Shown: in pieces, positions 8,153 through 15,870 of the stretch
Numbering within the stretch: the first letter of the stretch is position 1
Layout of the letters: every line of letters begins with the position of its first letter
Assembly: GCA_945875195.1 (NCBI GenBank)
Contig: CAMCJW010000032.1
Coordinates: 1-15,980, forward strand
Origin: Chitinophaga pinensis
Lineage (GTDB): Bacteria > Bacteroidota > Bacteroidia > UKL13-3
Direction: 5' to 3'
DNA: 15,980 nucleotides
Position numbers and translations under genes: made by a program
Notes under the pieces: model-generated
Told to the model about the DNA's origin: nothing
What the model saw: only the letters and a program-made list of their open reading frames with translations
Database searches by the model: none

Positions 8153-8164
8153 TGTGAACACAAA
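8151..8164. promoter_or_regulatory. Dyad TTTGTG-AA-CACAAA over the hutU -33 element
   Basis: Perfect 6-bp arms separated by two bases. The left arm includes the TTTG taken as the -33 element of hutU, so a protein bound here would block or position RNA polymerase. It is a candidate operator for a hut regulator; no regulator gene is in the window. Confidence 0.35.
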
Positions 8165-8182
8165 ATATTAGCCCTATTTTCG
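8151..8182 (+). promoter_or_regulatory. Candidate hutU promoter
   Basis: TTTG (8151-8154) is followed after 20 bases by TATTTTCG (8175-8182), a 7 of 8 match to TAnnTTTG. The spacing is what Bacteroidota promoters use, and the implied transcript start is about 10 bases before the ATG at 8200. Confidence 0.5.
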
Positions 8183-8199
8183 CCACAAATTATATAGAA

Positions 8200-9861
8200 A
8201 TGAGTAGAGTAATACATGCCGCCACTGGCGATAAATTAAGTTGCAAAGGATGGGTTCAAGAAGCAGCCTTGCGTATGTTACACAATAACCTAGACCCAGA
8301 TGTGGCAGAGAGACCCGAAGATTTAATTGTTTACGGTGGAATTGGCAAAGCAGCCAGAAATTGGGAAAGCTTTGAACTAATTGAAAAAGCCCTTAGAGAT
8401 TTAGAGGAAGACGAAACCTTACTCATACAAAGTGGCAAGCCTGTTGGTATTTTGCCTACTCACAAAGATGCCCCAAGAGTAATCATTTCAAATAGCATGT
8501 TGGTTCCTAAATGGGCCAACTGGGAAACCTTTCATGAGCTCGATAAAAAAGGCCTCATGATGTATGGTCAAATGACTGCAGGAAGCTGGATTTACATTGG
8601 CTCCCAAGGAATAGTGCAAGGAACCTATGAAACTTTTGCAGAGGCAGCTCGCCAACATTTTGGTGGTTCACTCAAAGGAACATTAACAGTTACCGCAGGA
8701 CTTGGAGGTATGGGTGGCGCTCAACCACTTGCAGTTACCATGTGCGATGGTGTTTGCTTAGCTGCCGAAATGGTAGAATGGCGTATCAAAAAACGCATTG
8801 AAACCAGGTACCTAGATGTTATGAGCAGAGACATCGACCAAGCAATAGACATGGCCCTAAAAGCCAAAGCTGAAGGCAGAGGTTTATCTATTGGCGTGGT
8901 TTGTAATGTTATTGATTTATTGGAAAGATTGATTGAACGCAATATCACCCCTGATTTGTTAACCGATCAAACGTCTGCACACGATCCTTTGAATGGTTAT
9001 TACCCAGAAGATATTGCTGAGGAAGTGTCGGACAGCATGCGCAAAACCGACCCAGATAAATACGTGCGTTTGAGCTTAGATACCATGGCGCATCACATTA
9101 AATTGATGCTCGAATTGCAAAGTAGAGGTGCCATTACTTTTGATTACGGAAATAATTTACGTGGACAAGCCAAAGACCAAAGAGGTGTGGCAAATGCCTT
9201 CAACTTCCCAGGCTTTGTGCCTGCGTATATTCGCCCGCTTTTCTGCGAAGGTAAAGGTCCATTCCGTTGGGTAGCTTTAAGTGGTGATCCAAATGATATT
9301 TATGTAACAGATCAGGTAATGAAAGACTTGTTTCCAGAAAATACTTCCCTACATCGCTGGTTAGATATGGCACGCGAACGCATCGCCTTCCAAGGTTTAC
9401 CTGCGCGTATATGTTGGATCGGACAAGGAGATAGGGAAAAGGCGGCATTGGCATTTAATGAATTGGTGAGAACAGGTAAAGTAAAAGGACCAATTGTAAT
9501 TGGCAGAGACCATTTAGATACTGGTTCTGTAGCTTCACCCAACAGAGAAACTGAAGCCATGAAAGATGGCAGTGATGCTGTTGCAGATTGGCCAATATTA
9601 AATGCATTGATCAATACTGCTGGTGGTGCAAGTTGGGTAAGTGTGCACCATGGAGGAGGAGTAGGAATGGGTTATAGCATTCATGCTGGCATGGTAATTT
9701 TGGCCGATGGTACGGATGATGCAGCTCGCAGATTGAAGCGCGTATTGCACAACGATCCTGCCATGGGTGTTATCCGCCATGCAGATGCAGGTTACGATAT
9801 TGCCATAGATACCGCCCGCAAACACCGCCTCGACATCAAAGAACGTTTGAGGGACAAATAG
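8200..9861 (+). CDS. hutU: Urocanate hydratase (urocanase)
   Basis: Catalyses the second step of histidine degradation: urocanate plus water to 4-imidazolone-5-propionate, using tightly bound NAD+ as an electrophile, in the cytoplasm. At 553 residues it has the usual bacterial length. The family blocks are all present: LSCKGW near the N-terminus, YGGIGKAARNW (45-55), TAGSWIYIGSQGIVQGTYE (126-144), the NAD-binding GLGGMGGAQP (167-176), and the signature FQGLPARICW (397-406) with the conserved Cys405. The C-terminal HHGGGVGMGYSIHAG is also typical. The ATG at 8200 gives the normal N-terminus. No hutH, hutI or hutG lies in the window, so the gene is either a lone hut gene here or its partners are elsewhere. 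It is transcribed divergently from the metal-uptake operon. Confidence 0.97.
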   Translation: MSRVIHAATGDKLSCKGWVQEAALRMLHNNLDPDVAERPEDLIVYGGIGKAARNWESFELIEKALRDLEEDETLLIQSGKPVGILPTHKDAPRVIISNSMLVPKWANWETFHELDKKGLMMYGQMTAGSWIYIGSQGIVQGTYETFAEAARQHFGGSLKGTLTVTAGLGGMGGAQPLAVTMCDGVCLAAEMVEWRIKKRIETRYLDVMSRDIDQAIDMALKAKAEGRGLSIGVVCNVIDLLERLIERNITPDLLTDQTSAHDPLNGYYPEDIAEEVSDSMRKTDPDKYVRLSLDTMAHHIKLMLELQSRGAITFDYGNNLRGQAKDQRGVANAFNFPGFVPAYIRPLFCEGKGPFRWVALSGDPNDIYVTDQVMKDLFPENTSLHRWLDMARERIAFQGLPARICWIGQGDREKAALAFNELVRTGKVKGPIVIGRDHLDTGSVASPNRETEAMKDGSDAVADWPILNALINTAGGASWVSVHHGGGVGMGYSIHAGMVILADGTDDAARRLKRVLHNDPAMGVIRHADAGYDIAIDTARKHRLDIKERLRDK

Positions 9862-9922
9862 ATTAGTTATTACTGCAAAGCAACAAAGGAACGATGCTCT
9901 TTTTACTGAAATTTTTTAATTA

Positions 9923-10073
9923 AAAATTGTCACTTGGTTTGTAGTAAAATATAATAAAATATATTTTTTTTTAAAATTGTTACTTCGTTACTTAGTAGTA
10001 AAAACCAACCTTATAAAAATTAATTTATTTAAAAATTGTTACTTTGTTTCTTAGTAGTAAAAACTAACCCTAT
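9923..10073. repeat. Three imperfect direct repeats upstream of the M1 peptidase gene
   Basis: Copies 2 (9973-10014) and 3 (10032-10073) are 42 bases long, 59 bases apart, and differ at 4 positions. Each starts AAAATTGTTACTT and carries CTTAGTAGTAAAAAC then AACC. Copy 1 (from 9923 to about 9950) is shorter: AAAATTGTCACTTGGTTT then GTAGTAAAAT, lacking the CTTA. Copies 2 and 3 each hold the dyad TTACT-N12-AGTAA. Copy 3 ends in the start codon at 10072. The whole 9862-10071 gap has no gene; the repeats and AT-rich linkers fill most of it. Confidence 0.85.
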
Positions 10074-11742
10074 GAAGCACCAAAATTTCTTGTTATTCTT
10101 TTTTATAATATGTTTTACCTCATGTTCCTTAATTGGAATCAATATCAACCGCAAGGCGCCTGAGCGTGCAGGTAAGTATCCAAAGTTTAAGGAGCAAGAT
10201 TCTTTGGTTGGTTATTTAAGTAAAGACAGAGATTGCTACCATCCTTATTATTATGAATTAGCCGTTGATTTCAATATCAAGGAAAAATCCATTCAGGGTT
10301 CGAACAAAATTTTCATACTTGCCAAAACAGATTTCAATACCATTTTATTGAACCTAAATGAGCAAATGAAAATCTATTCTATTAAGTACAATGGGCAATT
10401 GCTATCTTATAGAAGAAAATATACTGGCTTATGGGTTAATTTTCCGGAGACCATTCCAAAGGGAGAGCATATTGTTATTGATATTTTTTACGGCGGCAAA
10501 CCAGTAATAGCAAAACGTCCACCTTGGGAAGGAGGATTTGTTTGGAAAAAAGATGATGAAAAACGACCATGGGTAGGTGTTGCTTGCGAACAAGTTGGCG
10601 CAAATTTATGGTGGCCACTCAAAGACCATTTAACGGCCGAACCGGATAGCATGCAGATGACTTACACTGTTCCTAAAGGACTAATTTGTGTGAGCAATGG
10701 CAAGCTCTTGGATCAAACAGACAGCGCTGACAAAACTTCTTTTACCTACAAAGTAAGTTACCCAATTAATACCTACAATGTAACATTTTATATTGGCAAA
10801 TTTGAGCACTTTAGTATTTCTTATAACAAGGAAGAAAAAAAACGTTTGCACTTTTATGTGTTAGATTACAATTTAGAAAAAGCACAAAATCACTTTAAAC
10901 AAACCAAAAAAGTGGTTCAAACATTTGAAAAATTGTATGGTGAATATCCATATTGGCTAGATGATTTTAAGTTGGTTGAAAGTCCTTTCGAAGGAATGGA
11001 ACACCAAACCGCCATTGCCTATGGAAACGGTTATAGAAACAATGCCTATGGGGTAGATTATATCATTCTGCACGAAACTGCTCATGAATGGTGGGGCAAT
11101 GCCATATCTGTAAAAGACTATGCCGATATTTGGATACATGAAGGAATGGCCACCTACAGTGAAGCCTTGTATATTGAAGAAACAATGGGTAGAGAAACCT
11201 ATAATAACTATTTATATTTTTATAGCATTCTCATCAAAAACAAAAAACCTGTTGTTGGTCCTACAGATGTTAACTACTGGAATTACAAAGACTCAGACCC
11301 CTATATGAAAGGAGCCTTGATGATGCACAGTTTAAGAATTAGCATTGGCAACGACAGCATATTTTTTGATATTTTAAAATCATTTTACCAGCAATACAAG
11401 CATCAAACTGTTACCTCTCAAAATTTTATTGATATGGTAAGTTTAAAAACGGGCAGCAACTATTCTTGGTTTTTTAATCAATATTTATACAAGCACCAAC
11501 CGCCAAAACTTGAATACTTTATTGAAGCTTCAGACAAATCGAATGAACAAACATTCTATTACAAGTGGATCAATGTTGCTGATGATTTTGTGATGCCAAT
11601 TTTGGTTAAAAATCCTGATGGCAGTAAAACCAAAATCTATCCAACTACTGCAGAAAAATCTATTCAAGTTAGTGGCGAAAGGCTTATTGAAATTGATGTA
11701 AGCTCTGCTTATTTTGCAAAAACAGAAAGAAAAAGAAAATAA
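10072..11742 (+). CDS. M1-family zinc metallopeptidase (aminopeptidase), predicted lipoprotein
   Basis: A gluzincin peptidase expected to trim peptides from the N-terminus outside the cytoplasm. From the ATG at 10072 the protein has 556 residues with a lipoprotein signal (FTSC, Cys18). An N-terminal beta-sandwich (about 50-250) precedes the catalytic domain, where GMEHQTAIAYG (308-318) stands in for the GAMEN block. HETAHEWWGN supplies His334, Glu335 and His338, Glu357 in WIHEG is the third zinc ligand, and Tyr411 in DPYMKGA matches the catalytic Tyr. It lacks the long helical C-terminal domain of PepN-type enzymes, like other short Bacteroidota M1 members. The frame is open back to 10036, but those codons lie inside the direct repeat, and the signal peptide begins at 10072. 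The gene is monocistronic, ending at a hairpin terminator. Confidence 0.92.
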   Translation: MKHQNFLLFFFIICFTSCSLIGININRKAPERAGKYPKFKEQDSLVGYLSKDRDCYHPYYYELAVDFNIKEKSIQGSNKIFILAKTDFNTILLNLNEQMKIYSIKYNGQLLSYRRKYTGLWVNFPETIPKGEHIVIDIFYGGKPVIAKRPPWEGGFVWKKDDEKRPWVGVACEQVGANLWWPLKDHLTAEPDSMQMTYTVPKGLICVSNGKLLDQTDSADKTSFTYKVSYPINTYNVTFYIGKFEHFSISYNKEEKKRLHFYVLDYNLEKAQNHFKQTKKVVQTFEKLYGEYPYWLDDFKLVESPFEGMEHQTAIAYGNGYRNNAYGVDYIILHETAHEWWGNAISVKDYADIWIHEGMATYSEALYIEETMGRETYNNYLYFYSILIKNKKPVVGPTDVNYWNYKDSDPYMKGALMMHSLRISIGNDSIFFDILKSFYQQYKHQTVTSQNFIDMVSLKTGSNYSWFFNQYLYKHQPPKLEYFIEASDKSNEQTFYYKWINVADDFVMPILVKNPDGSKTKIYPTTAEKSIQVSGERLIEIDVSSAYFAKTERKRK

Positions 11743-11745
11743 AAA

Positions 11746-11774
11746 AGGCGCTTAAGTTTTAACACTTAGCGCCT
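11746..11774 (-). terminator. Hairpin terminator between the convergent M1 peptidase and YceI genes
   Basis: AGGCGCTTAAGT (11746-11757) pairs with ACTTAGCGCCT (11764-11774) with one bulged T. Reading on the minus strand, the stem is followed by a run of six T, a good intrinsic terminator for yceI. On the plus strand the following tract is weak, so it may also act, less strongly, for the M1 gene. Confidence 0.8.
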
Positions 11775-11796
11775 ATCTTAGTAAATTATTTAACTC

Positions 11797-12411
11797 TTAT
11801 TTATTGGCAACTACTCTAACTTTTACATCAAAATTATCTGAGATAGCTTTGTCGCCTAAGTCTGTAAAGAAACTTGCAGAACCATAACGGATATCAAATT
11901 TAGCGCGATTGATACTCAAATCTGCGTTTACAATTACTTGCTTTGCATTTACAACAACCAATGCAGGAAAAGTAACTTCGTTGGTAATTCCTTTAATAGT
12001 TAAATCTGCAACAATGTTGTAATTGTTTGCATCTTTACCATTAGGTTTAATAGCAGTTGCTGATTTTACTTTAATGGTAGCAGTACCAAAATTTGCTACA
12101 GAAAAGAAATCTTCGCTCTTTAAATGACCAACTAATTTATCATGGTATTCACCCGTTAAATCTGTTGCATCAAGGGTGTTCATGTCTACTAAAATTTCTG
12201 CACCTTTCAAAGTATTACCAGTAGTAGTAATAGAACCTTTTGAGTATTTAACAATACCACTGTGTTCGCCGGTTACTTTGGTTGCATGCCATTTAAAAGT
12301 TGAAGCATTCACATCAACATTGTAGGTTGCGTCTGCTTTTTTTGCTGGTGGATTAGCAATGGCAGAGATTGTTAAGCCAATTAGGCTTAATAGAATCATT
12401 GTTTTTTTCAT
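11797..12411 (-). CDS. YceI-family periplasmic protein
   Basis: A 204-residue secreted lipocalin-like protein of the YceI family, whose members bind isoprenoid-type amphiphiles in an eight-stranded beta-barrel; the exact role here is unknown. A signal peptide (MKKTMILLSLIGLTISAIAN) is cut near residue 19-20. Family blocks include STFKWHATKVTGEHSGIVKYSKG, the VDMNTLDATDL segment, and GHLKSEDFFSVANFGTATI. The frame is open nine codons further, to base 12438, but that would overlap the MarR gene and put residues ahead of a standard signal peptide, so I take 12411. It then lies 17 bases behind the MarR stop and shares its promoter. MarR-YceI pairing suggests induction by a small lipophilic or stress compound (inference). 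Confidence 0.93.
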   Translation of the reverse strand: MKKTMILLSLIGLTISAIANPPAKKADATYNVDVNASTFKWHATKVTGEHSGIVKYSKGSITTTGNTLKGAEILVDMNTLDATDLTGEYHDKLVGHLKSEDFFSVANFGTATIKVKSATAIKPNGKDANNYNIVADLTIKGITNEVTFPALVVVNAKQVIVNADLSINRAKFDIRYGSASFFTDLGDKAISDNFDVKVRVVANK

Positions 12412-12428
12412 ATTATTTATTAAATAGT

Positions 12429-12878
12429 TTATTCGCAAAGTTTGTCGAGAAGCAAATTTAAAGTTTGGGCCTCATCCTTGTTTAATTTTGCCAAGTTCAT
12501 TTCAAAATCCTCAAAATTTTTATCAATTTCAGCCAATACACTCAACCCACTTTCTGTAATCACTAAATCTACTTGTCGCCTGTCTACTTTACACTCTTTG
12601 CGTGATAGCAATTTCTTTTGCTTCAACTTCTCTACCAACCTAGATGCATTGCTCATTTGATCCAACATTCTTTCTTGAACCAAACCTACACATGCAGCAT
12701 TTGGATACTGACCTCTTAAAATTCGCAACACATTATACTGTTGCGGAGAAATATCGTAGGCCTTAAAAAAACGTGTTTGCGCTGCATTGATCACTCCAGC
12801 CGTGTAAATGAGATTCAACAAAACTTTGTGGTGTTCATGTTTGAATTTAGTTTGTTTAATAGCTTCTTCGAGTTTCAT
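12429..12878 (-). CDS. MarR-family transcriptional regulator
   Basis: A 149-residue winged-helix DNA-binding protein, expected to act as a dimer. Segments in order: an N-terminal dimerisation helix, FFKAYDISPQQYNVLRIL (about 38-55), a recognition-helix region MLDQMSNASRLVEKLKQKKLL (about 70-90), the beta-wing RKECKVDRRQVDLVITESG (about 92-110), and a long C-terminal dimerisation helix. The DRR wing motif is typical of MarR. It is the first gene of an operon with the YceI gene. A 22-bp near-palindrome sits inside its own promoter, so autorepression released by a ligand is the likely mode. Ligand unknown; no obvious conserved redox Cys pair places it with OhrR. Confidence 0.93.
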   Translation of the reverse strand: MKLEEAIKQTKFKHEHHKVLLNLIYTAGVINAAQTRFFKAYDISPQQYNVLRILRGQYPNAACVGLVQERMLDQMSNASRLVEKLKQKKLLSRKECKVDRRQVDLVITESGLSVLAEIDKNFEDFEMNLAKLNKDEAQTLNLLLDKLCE

Positions 12879-12886
12879 CTACAGAA

Positions 12887-12919
12887 CAAAATTACATGTA
12901 TATACATTTAATGTCCAAA
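12887..12919 (-). promoter_or_regulatory. Promoter of the MarR-YceI operon
   Basis: On the minus strand TTTG (12919-12916) is followed after 21 bases by TAATTTTG (12894-12887), an exact TAnnTTTG match. The expected transcript start is a few bases ahead of the MarR ATG at 12878, so the leader is very short. Confidence 0.65.
12891..12912. promoter_or_regulatory. Probable MarR operator (near-perfect 22-bp palindrome)
   Basis: The core ATGTATATACAT (12896-12907) is a perfect palindrome. It is flanked by ATTA (12891-12894) and TAAT (12909-12912), which also pair; only the pair 12895/12908 does not match. It fills the space between the -33 and -7 elements and overlaps the latter, as expected for a repressor site of the adjacent MarR protein. 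Confidence 0.7.
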
Positions 12920-12957
12920 CAAATTAACTTTAATTTTTATAATAGCTTAATTACCAA

Positions 12958-14595
12958 TTAATTATTTTTAAAAGGTAAGCCATTTATAAAAGTAGCGCTT
13001 GGATTTAATTTCCTAATGTCACTTAAATCGGCAGTAAAAAGGTCTTTATCCAAAACCACAAAATCTGCAAAAGTTCCAGGCAGTAACGACCCCATTTCAT
13101 TTTCTTGAAAAGAACCCTTAGCAGCCCAAGTAGTGATGCCCATTAAAGCCTGCTCTCTGCTCAAAGCCTCATTAATTTGAAAACCCGCTGCCGGAAATCC
13201 ATTTTTATCCTTGCGTGCAACAGCAGAATAGAAAGTAAAAAAGGGCGAAACAGATTCTACAGGGAAATCGGTTCCAAGTGGCAGCCAGCCTAATTGTTTG
13301 AGTAAGGTTTGGTAGGCATAAGCGCCTTTTATTCGGTTCGAACCTAAACGCTCTTGCGCCCAAACCATATCGCTGGTGGCATGTGTGGGTTGAACAGAAG
13401 GAACGATTTGGTATTGGCCAAATAAGTTAAAATCTGCTTGGTTCAAGACTTGGGCATGCTCAATTCGCCACCTCCTATTTGGCAAATTTCCAACATACCT
13501 TCCATACAATTTTAGCAATAACCTATTGGTAGAATCGCCAATAGCATGGGTATTTAATTGAAAAGGTGATCTCGAAATTTGCTCAATATAATTCTCCATT
13601 TCTACGGCTGGTGTTAATAAAAAGCCGCTGTGTTTTGGATGATCCGAATAAGCGTCTATCAAGCACGCACCTCTAGAACCAAGGGCTCCATCGCCATACA
13701 TTTTAAAACTATTTACTTGCAGCCTATCTGTTTTTAATGGACCACGCTTAATCCAAAATGCCAAATTTTCTTTGGTTAAACTCACCATAGCGTTTATCCT
13801 AATTGATAAAAAATTGGCCTTTTGCAGAGAGTCAATTAACAAAATCACATCAGTATCTAAACCAGCATCTGTTACTGCTGTTATTCCATAATTGAAACAA
13901 GCCCGCTCTGCATCTAATAAAGCCCTAATCTGTTCTGTTCTGTTAGGCTTTGGAACAACTTTATCTAATAAATCAACTGCATTATCAATCAATACCCCAC
14001 TAGGCTTTCCTTTATAAAGTAAAACCTCTCCACCTGCAACTTTAGTGTTCTTGGTAATACCTGCCAATCGCAAAGCGCAATCATTGGCAATAGCAGCATG
14101 ACCATCCACACGTTTCAAAATAACTGGAATATCAGGGAAAGCATTGTTTAAACTTTGGTTCGTAGGAAAAGCTTTACCCTCCCAATTGTTTTGATCCCAA
14201 CCCCTACCCAATAAATAGTTTTTGGTTTGCCTAGAATAAAAATTCATGCACTTATCTACTACATCTTCAAATGATTTTGTTTCACTTAAATCAACCATTT
14301 GAAGAAACATACCCAAGCCATACAAATGGCAATGTGCATCAATAATTCCAGGGTAAATAAATTTCCCTTTAAAACTCATTTGCGAATCTACATGAAACTT
14401 CGTTAGCAAGTCCTTTGCTTCACCAACTGCTAAAATTTTCCCTCCTCCAATAACCATTGCCCCATACTTACTTAAAGCCGAATCTGCGGTTTGTATTTGG
14501 GCATCTACAATAATTAAATCGGCTTGCTGTTTTGGTGTACAGGCAAAAAATTGTAAAAATAAAATACCTACAATGAGTAGTTTAAATATATTCAT
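12958..14595 (-). CDS. Amidohydrolase family 3 (YtcJ-like) metal-dependent hydrolase, predicted lipoprotein
   Basis: A 545-residue hydrolase of the amidohydrolase superfamily (YtcJ/N-substituted formamide deformylase-like group); the substrate is not predictable. The N-terminus is a signal ending QFFAC (Cys19), an imperfect lipobox, so it is probably exported. Metal-site features: PGIIDAHCH with His88 and His90, FKMYGDG with Lys298 at the usual bridging position, His350 in NTHAIGD, His380 in RIEHAQ, and Asp443 in LGTDFPVE. DGHAAIAN (164-171) and GRGWDQNNW (130-138) are typical of the YtcJ group. The C-terminal composite-sandwich segment ends GSLLPGTFADFVVLDKD. It begins 39 bases behind the acyltransferase stop and is probably in the same transcript; a functional tie with lipid A modification is not evident. 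Confidence 0.92.
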   Translation of the reverse strand: MNIFKLLIVGILFLQFFACTPKQQADLIIVDAQIQTADSALSKYGAMVIGGGKILAVGEAKDLLTKFHVDSQMSFKGKFIYPGIIDAHCHLYGLGMFLQMVDLSETKSFEDVVDKCMNFYSRQTKNYLLGRGWDQNNWEGKAFPTNQSLNNAFPDIPVILKRVDGHAAIANDCALRLAGITKNTKVAGGEVLLYKGKPSGVLIDNAVDLLDKVVPKPNRTEQIRALLDAERACFNYGITAVTDAGLDTDVILLIDSLQKANFLSIRINAMVSLTKENLAFWIKRGPLKTDRLQVNSFKMYGDGALGSRGACLIDAYSDHPKHSGFLLTPAVEMENYIEQISRSPFQLNTHAIGDSTNRLLLKLYGRYVGNLPNRRWRIEHAQVLNQADFNLFGQYQIVPSVQPTHATSDMVWAQERLGSNRIKGAYAYQTLLKQLGWLPLGTDFPVESVSPFFTFYSAVARKDKNGFPAAGFQINEALSREQALMGITTWAAKGSFQENEMGSLLPGTFADFVVLDKDLFTADLSDIRKLNPSATFINGLPFKNN

Positions 14596-14634
14596 TTTTG
14601 TATGCGTTAATTTAGGTTGTATTCTATTTAAATT

Positions 14635-15516
14635 TTATTCAACATTTGAACGCTTGTGCTTCCACCTGCGGTGACTCCACAACCAGCTTTCAGGGTAATT
14701 TCTAATACATTTTTCTAACAAACGCGTATGTGCCTCGGTTATTTCAAAATCCTTTGTTAACTTAGGTTCAGCAAAAAGCAACTCAAATTGCACTTCATAA
14801 TACCCCCGCTTTAAACGATGCATTTCACCATAAACAATAGGGTAATTTAACTTCTTGGCCATTTTTTCTACACCTAAAAAAACAGGAGTATCTTGGTTCA
14901 AAAATTCCATCCAATGACAACCTGTGGAACTAGGCGTTTGATCTGCAATGAAAGTTATAGCCGAAGGAATATTTTTTCTTGCAATCATTTCGCGCATGGT
15001 ATTTTGCATGGTAATAGGATAAACCCCATACCTGTTGCGTATGGCATACATAAACCAATCAAAAAACTTACTACTCAATGGATGGTACAATACATCCACT
15101 TGAATACCTTGTTGATGCAGACCTTGCCCAGCCCACTCCCAGTTAGCTATATGACCGCAAACCAAAATAAAAGGCTGATTTTTACTTTTAAAGGAGTTCA
15201 TCAAATCCATGTTATCATACCTAATATGACTTTTATAATAGCCTCTGCTCCTAATGGCAATAGTGATTGTTTCAAGTGTTACATCAAACAAATTTTGGTA
15301 AAATTTAAATGCAGTATCCTTGATCCATTTCTCCTCCTTCTCCGGAAATGAATTTCTCAAATTAGTTAAAACAACCTCCTTCCTATAAGAAAACAAAGTA
15401 TAGAAAATGAAACGCAGTAAATCGGAAAGCCCATAAATAATAGGCATTGGCAACAAGGCTATCACATAAAGCGGAATAGCCATCAAAACATAATACCATT
15501 TAAAGTTAGGCTTCAT
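14635..15516 (-). CDS. LpxL/HtrB-type lipid A acyltransferase family protein
   Basis: A 293-residue inner-membrane enzyme of the lysophospholipid/lipid A acyltransferase family, which adds an acyl chain to lipid A or a related glycolipid on the cytoplasmic face. A hydrophobic N-terminal anchor (about 8-40) precedes the catalytic domain with the HX4E motif, His122 and Glu127, in VCGHIANWEWAG. Other family blocks are NLRNSFPEK (52-60), the ADQTPSSTGCHWMEF segment (191-205), and the C-terminal WLWSHRRWKH (278-287). The length matches the family. The gene starts 3 bases after the VOC-protein stop codon and so is likely cotranscribed with it. Whether it acts as primary or secondary acyltransferase cannot be told from sequence alone. 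Confidence 0.92.
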   Translation of the reverse strand: MKPNFKWYYVLMAIPLYVIALLPMPIIYGLSDLLRFIFYTLFSYRKEVVLTNLRNSFPEKEEKWIKDTAFKFYQNLFDVTLETITIAIRSRGYYKSHIRYDNMDLMNSFKSKNQPFILVCGHIANWEWAGQGLHQQGIQVDVLYHPLSSKFFDWFMYAIRNRYGVYPITMQNTMREMIARKNIPSAITFIADQTPSSTGCHWMEFLNQDTPVFLGVEKMAKKLNYPIVYGEMHRLKRGYYEVQFELLFAEPKLTKDFEITEAHTRLLEKCIRNYPESWLWSHRRWKHKRSNVE

Positions 15517-15519
15517 ACT

Positions 15520-15843
15520 TTACTGTCGTGAATGAATTCCAATTCTATTACCTTCAGTGTCTTCAATAATGCCTGTATAGCCAAAATCTTCGCTAATGAG
15601 CGCGGCAGGACGTAAAATTCTACCACCTAATTGCTCGGCCAAGGCCATTTGCTCAACAATAGGTAAATGTGCGTTTAAATACATCATTACACCTGCATAG
15701 CTAGGCTTGTAAGCACTGTGCTGAACCAAAGCCCCTTGTTGACCGCCTAAAATCGCCATTTTGAAATCGCCCATATCTTGAAAATTGATATTTGCCTCCA
15801 AAAATTTCTCATAAAATGCCATAGCTCTGTGAATATCATTCAC
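15520..15843 (-). CDS. VOC (glyoxalase/bleomycin resistance) family protein, start uncertain
   Basis: A small single-domain protein of the vicinal-oxygen-chelate superfamily. From the GTG at 15843 it has 107 residues. Visible are NDIHRAMAFYEKFL at the start, a GGQQGALVQ turn, YLNAHLPIVEQMALAEQLGG in the second module, and the ending GYTGIIEDTEGNRIGIHS. The frame is open upstream to a TAA at 15871-15873, and those codons read IITWFEIPV, which is the usual first beta-strand of this family (for example MITWFEIPV). A GTG start would drop that strand. The only upstream start options are ATT (15867) or ATA (15864), so true translation may begin at ATT. The preceding gene, also VOC, ends at that TAA in the same frame. 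Confidence 0.85.
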   Translation of the reverse strand: MNDIHRAMAFYEKFLEANINFQDMGDFKMAILGGQQGALVQHSAYKPSYAGVMMYLNAHLPIVEQMALAEQLGGRILRPAALISEDFGYTGIIEDTEGNRIGIHSRQ

Positions 15844-15870
15844 CGGAATTTCAAACCAAGTTATAATATA

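Noticed and set aside
8146..8164. TGTGATTTGTGAACACA resembling a Crp/Fnr site.
   Set aside because: The arms do not form the TGTGA-N6-TCACA arrangement. It is better described as separate dyads and a TGTGA direct repeat.
9200..9825. Several open frames of 75-100 codons on the minus strand inside hutU.
   Set aside because: All lie antisense to a highly conserved enzyme, and their products look like random translation.
9870..9910. A possible hutU terminator, AAAGCA and TGCTCTTTTT.
   Set aside because: The stem is only 4-6 pairs with a bulge and a 12-base loop, too weak to call.
10036..10071. An upstream extension of the M1 peptidase reading frame.
   Set aside because: The 12 extra codons fall inside the repeat unit and would precede a complete lipoprotein signal peptide. 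The internal ATG at 10072 is the better start.
9923..10073. The direct repeats considered as a CRISPR array.
   Set aside because: Only two full copies plus one degraded copy exist, spacers are short AT-rich linkers of unequal length, and no cas genes are near.
14893..15351. A 152-codon open frame on the plus strand opposite the acyltransferase gene.
   Set aside because: It is fully antisense to a gene with clear family motifs. Its translation shows no recognisable domain, signal or sensible composition, so it is a shadow frame.
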